Assembly (NCBI GenBank): GCA_905221295.1
Contig: CAJNCP010000001.1
Coordinates: forward strand, 434,001 to 498,000
DNA length: 64,000 nucleotides
DNA from: a bacterium
GTDB lineage: Bacteria > Bacillota > Bacilli > Lactobacillales > Streptococcaceae
Reading direction: 5' to 3'
The position numbers and the translations under genes were made by a program. The notes beneath the pieces are model-generated. The model had not been told where the DNA came from. It saw only the letters and a list, made by a program, of their open reading frames with translations, and ran no database searches. This document shows positions 63,502 through 64,000 of this stretch, in pieces (position 1 is the stretch's first letter; each line of letters begins with the position of its first letter).

Positions 63502-63933
63502 ATGACTTACACACAAGAAGACTTTCAGGAATGGATTTTCCAGATTGAATTTAAAATGGATTATTTTACTAAGGATTTTGCCCAAGAGCAAAATTTAATC
63601 TTGGACTATAGCATGCAGTCCTTGGATGATTTGGAGGCTTGGATTTTGGCTCATTACGAAAATCACCATGTCTTGATAGAGGATAAAAAACTCTTGGATT
63701 ATTTAACAGTCTATATCGGAGAAACCTTCCGCAAGCACTTAGGTGGCAAGTGGTTCATTGACCTAAAGAATAAAAAGAATGCTTATTATTCCATGCCTGT
63801 GTTGGTTGATCCTTCCTATCGAGGAGAAGTATATATAGCACCCATGACTTTTGCAACGGCTTGTATCAGCAGAAAAGATGGTCAGTATATTAGCAGGATA
63901 TTGAAAAATAACCTCGAAAATCAAGTGAAATAG
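63502..63933 (+). CDS. Conserved hypothetical protein
   Basis: This 143-residue protein has no signal peptide or membrane segment. The N-terminal half is acidic and helical; the middle reads YIGETFRKHLGGKWFIDL, a pattern seen in a family of small uncharacterised streptococcal proteins, and a beta-rich part follows (AYYSMPVLVDPSYRGEVYI). ATGGAGGT precedes the ATG by 5 bases. Function is unknown; it stands after the degenerate region at the window end. Confidence 0.7.
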   Translation: MTYTQEDFQEWIFQIEFKMDYFTKDFAQEQNLILDYSMQSLDDLEAWILAHYENHHVLIEDKKLLDYLTVYIGETFRKHLGGKWFIDLKNKKNAYYSMPVLVDPSYRGEVYIAPMTFATACISRKDGQYISRILKNNLENQVK

Positions 63934-64000
63934 TCTTTAATTTCTTTGCAAAGAGTAGAAAATTTGCTCAGAAGATACAGTTTTTCATGATAGCTGGAAA

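Overview
The window is a low-GC Firmicutes chromosome, and its gene content and order point to a mitis-group Streptococcus close to S. pneumoniae, S. mitis and S. oralis. The evidence is CiaRH, the PavA-YbeY-DgkA-Era-MutM-CoaE-PmrA run, the RNase R-SmpB-TehB-CoiA-PepF-PrsA run, FtsW-Ppc followed by a Trp-type ABC transporter, YSIRK/LPxTG surface proteins, a CoiA promoter of the competence-sigma type, and many TGn-TATAAT extended -10 promoters. The species cannot be fixed from sequence reading alone.

Layout. 1-1.5 kb: the end of a membrane protein, then rplU-prp-rpmA with an L21 leader. 1.7-18.9 kb: two giant cell-wall-anchored glycosidases in tandem. One is a 3095-residue GH20-GH84 protein with several carbohydrate-binding modules; the other is a 2552-residue BgaA-type GH2 beta-galactosidase. 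Each has a CcpA-type cre site, and they share near-identical G5 repeat arrays and the same C-terminus. 19.0-23.5 kb: an accessory stretch holding a truncated nuclease, a DUF2829 (Tad2-like) protein, an SDR, two SMI1/KNR4-like proteins, a frameshifted DUF7716-like gene, an unknown helical protein, a free-standing PEP-utiliser barrel without its catalytic Cys, and an ASCH protein. 23.6-31.8 kb: pepN, ciaRH, a DUF3270 protein, an FtsX-type ABC transporter preceded by an overlooked 25-codon ORF, and a U32-family protein with an apparently leaderless mRNA. 31.9-38.4 kb: pentose/nucleoside salvage (rpiA, deoB, a DUF1697 gene, punA, a ClC channel, deoD) and a Sir2 gene flanked by the deoD 3' end and a copy of it.

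38.5-58.99 kb is mostly core housekeeping: pavA, ybeY, dgkA, era, mutM, coaE, pmrA, rpmG, secG, rnr, smpB, tehB, coiA, pepF, an O-methyltransferase, prsA, ftsW and ppc. A solitary Card1-like (DUF1887) CARF-nuclease gene sits between tehB and coiA with its own promoter, and no CRISPR locus is in view. 59.0-62.1 kb is a tryptophan T-box riboswitch driving an ABC transporter (trpXYZ type). 62.2-63.4 kb is degenerate DNA with a gene that has lost its ATG, and the window ends with a conserved hypothetical gene.

The most interesting items are the GH20-GH84 fusion with its shared G5 array, the solitary Card1-like nuclease, the chromosomal Tad2-like protein beside SUKH-type genes and a nuclease fragment, the small peptide ORF in front of the ABC exporter, and the deoD-tail duplication around sir2.
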